Shown here: one piece after another, positions 53,544 to 53,953 of the stretch
Layout of the letters: each line of letters starts with the position of its first letter
How positions within the stretch are numbered: position 1 is the first letter of the stretch
NCBI GenBank assembly: GCA_034696485.1
Contig: JAQIWT010000026.1
Coordinates: forward strand, 1-53,953
Direction of reading: 5' to 3'
Origin: Isohypsibius dastychi
Lineage: Eukaryota; Tardigrada; Eutardigrada; Parachela; Isohypsibiidae
Length of the DNA: 53,953 bases
Translations under genes and position numbers: made by a program
The notes under the pieces: generated by a model
The model's database searches: none
What the model was told of the DNA's origin: nothing
Seen by the model: only the letters and a program-made list of their open reading frames with translations

Positions 53544-53953
53544 ATGCCGGTAGTGTTGGGTTATTGGAATATTCGAGGGGTGAGTCATTTGATAATAGGT
53601 CCAATAGTACTTCAGATGTATTTCGAACAAATCCAGGGAACACTTTTTTGCAGCTTGGAAGTCATATCCGGTATCTTCTGGAATATGTTGGAGAAGCGTA
53701 TGAATATAAAACCTGGTATGGCGGTATGTGGCGCAGTTCCATCCTTCGCAATCCCAAACAAGCGAGTTAATGAAATTTGTTTAGAATGGTTTCGGCACAA
53801 ACACACATTGGGATTGCAATTTCCAAACGTATGTGCATTGTACAGTAGACCTACGCATCCGTAATCCGACTGACTGCTATCCTCCATTTCACGAAGTTTA
53901 GACTTGCGTATTTTCGAGCTTAAAAATCGAGTTTGTTGTTTCTAAACTTCAAA
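53544..53953 (+). CDS. Second Mu-like GST, 5' part only (runs off window)
   Basis: Three exons are visible: 53544-53579 (MPVVLGYWNIRG), 53654-53723 (LGSHIRYLLEYVGEAYEYKT) and 53785-53828 (WFRHKHTLGLQFPN), with GT-AG borders and continuous frame. Intron positions and phases match the GST at 31983. The catalytic Tyr is Tyr7. Exon 2 is 12 bases shorter than in the first gene, so the Mu-type loop loses four residues. The next exon (LPYLIDGD-like) is not in the window. Nothing indicates a pseudogene so far. Confidence 0.85.

Overview
This window is eukaryotic, gene-dense and intron-rich. Its introns are mostly 50-200 bases with GT-AG ends, and the genes lie on both strands with short gaps. The gene content is animal: DROSHA, Rab10, a VAMP4-like SNARE, GALNT10, Bora, AVL9, RNF37, a DOMON/cytochrome b561 reductase, a CUB-trypsin protease, Mu-type GSTs, PARG and SZT2. 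Compact genes, a retained SZT2 and several orphan secreted proteins suggest a small-genome invertebrate. A tardigrade-like ecdysozoan is my best guess, but that is an inference from style, not a proof. I assembled exons by hand from splice signals, reading frame and recalled family sequence. For every assigned gene the exon lengths sum to a whole number of codons.

Layout. 1-1141: GC-rich repeat and no firm gene. 1142-2088 (+): Rab10. 2380-6961 (-): DROSHA, convergent with Rab10. 7377-7562 (+): small orphan ORF. 7566-7659 (+): tRNA-Tyr with an intron. 8024-8675 (-): VAMP4-like. 9117-11955 (-): GALNT10, 15 exons including one of 17 nt. 12647-14969 (+): a candidate gene whose first intron would contain Bora (12811-13947, -). 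15299-17987 (+): AVL9. 18343-19391 (-): short RNF37/UBOX5. 19669-20169 (-): possible small gene. 20390-25908 (+): five-DOMON cytochrome b561 protein. 26087-27209 (-): secreted orphan. 28156-30302 (+): CUB-trypsin protease. 30780-31517 (+): second secreted orphan. 31983-33252 (+): Mu GST. 33714-35254 (-): WD40 protein. 35765-38483 (+): PARG. 39191-52911 (+): SZT2, 34 exons. 53544 to the edge (+): 5' part of a second Mu GST.

The genes do not form one pathway. Small themes are membrane traffic (Rab10, VAMP4-like, AVL9), mucin-type glycosylation (GALNT10), redox and detoxification (DOMON/b561, two GSTs), mitosis (Bora), ADP-ribose turnover (PARG), nutrient signalling to mTORC1 (SZT2) and microRNA processing (DROSHA). 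The most unusual items are the exon-triplet DOMON array with a recent internal duplication, the candidate gene enclosing Bora, two microexons, a GC-AG intron in AVL9 whose retention would add a hydrophobic segment, an RNF37 without its RING half, and the secreted orphans.
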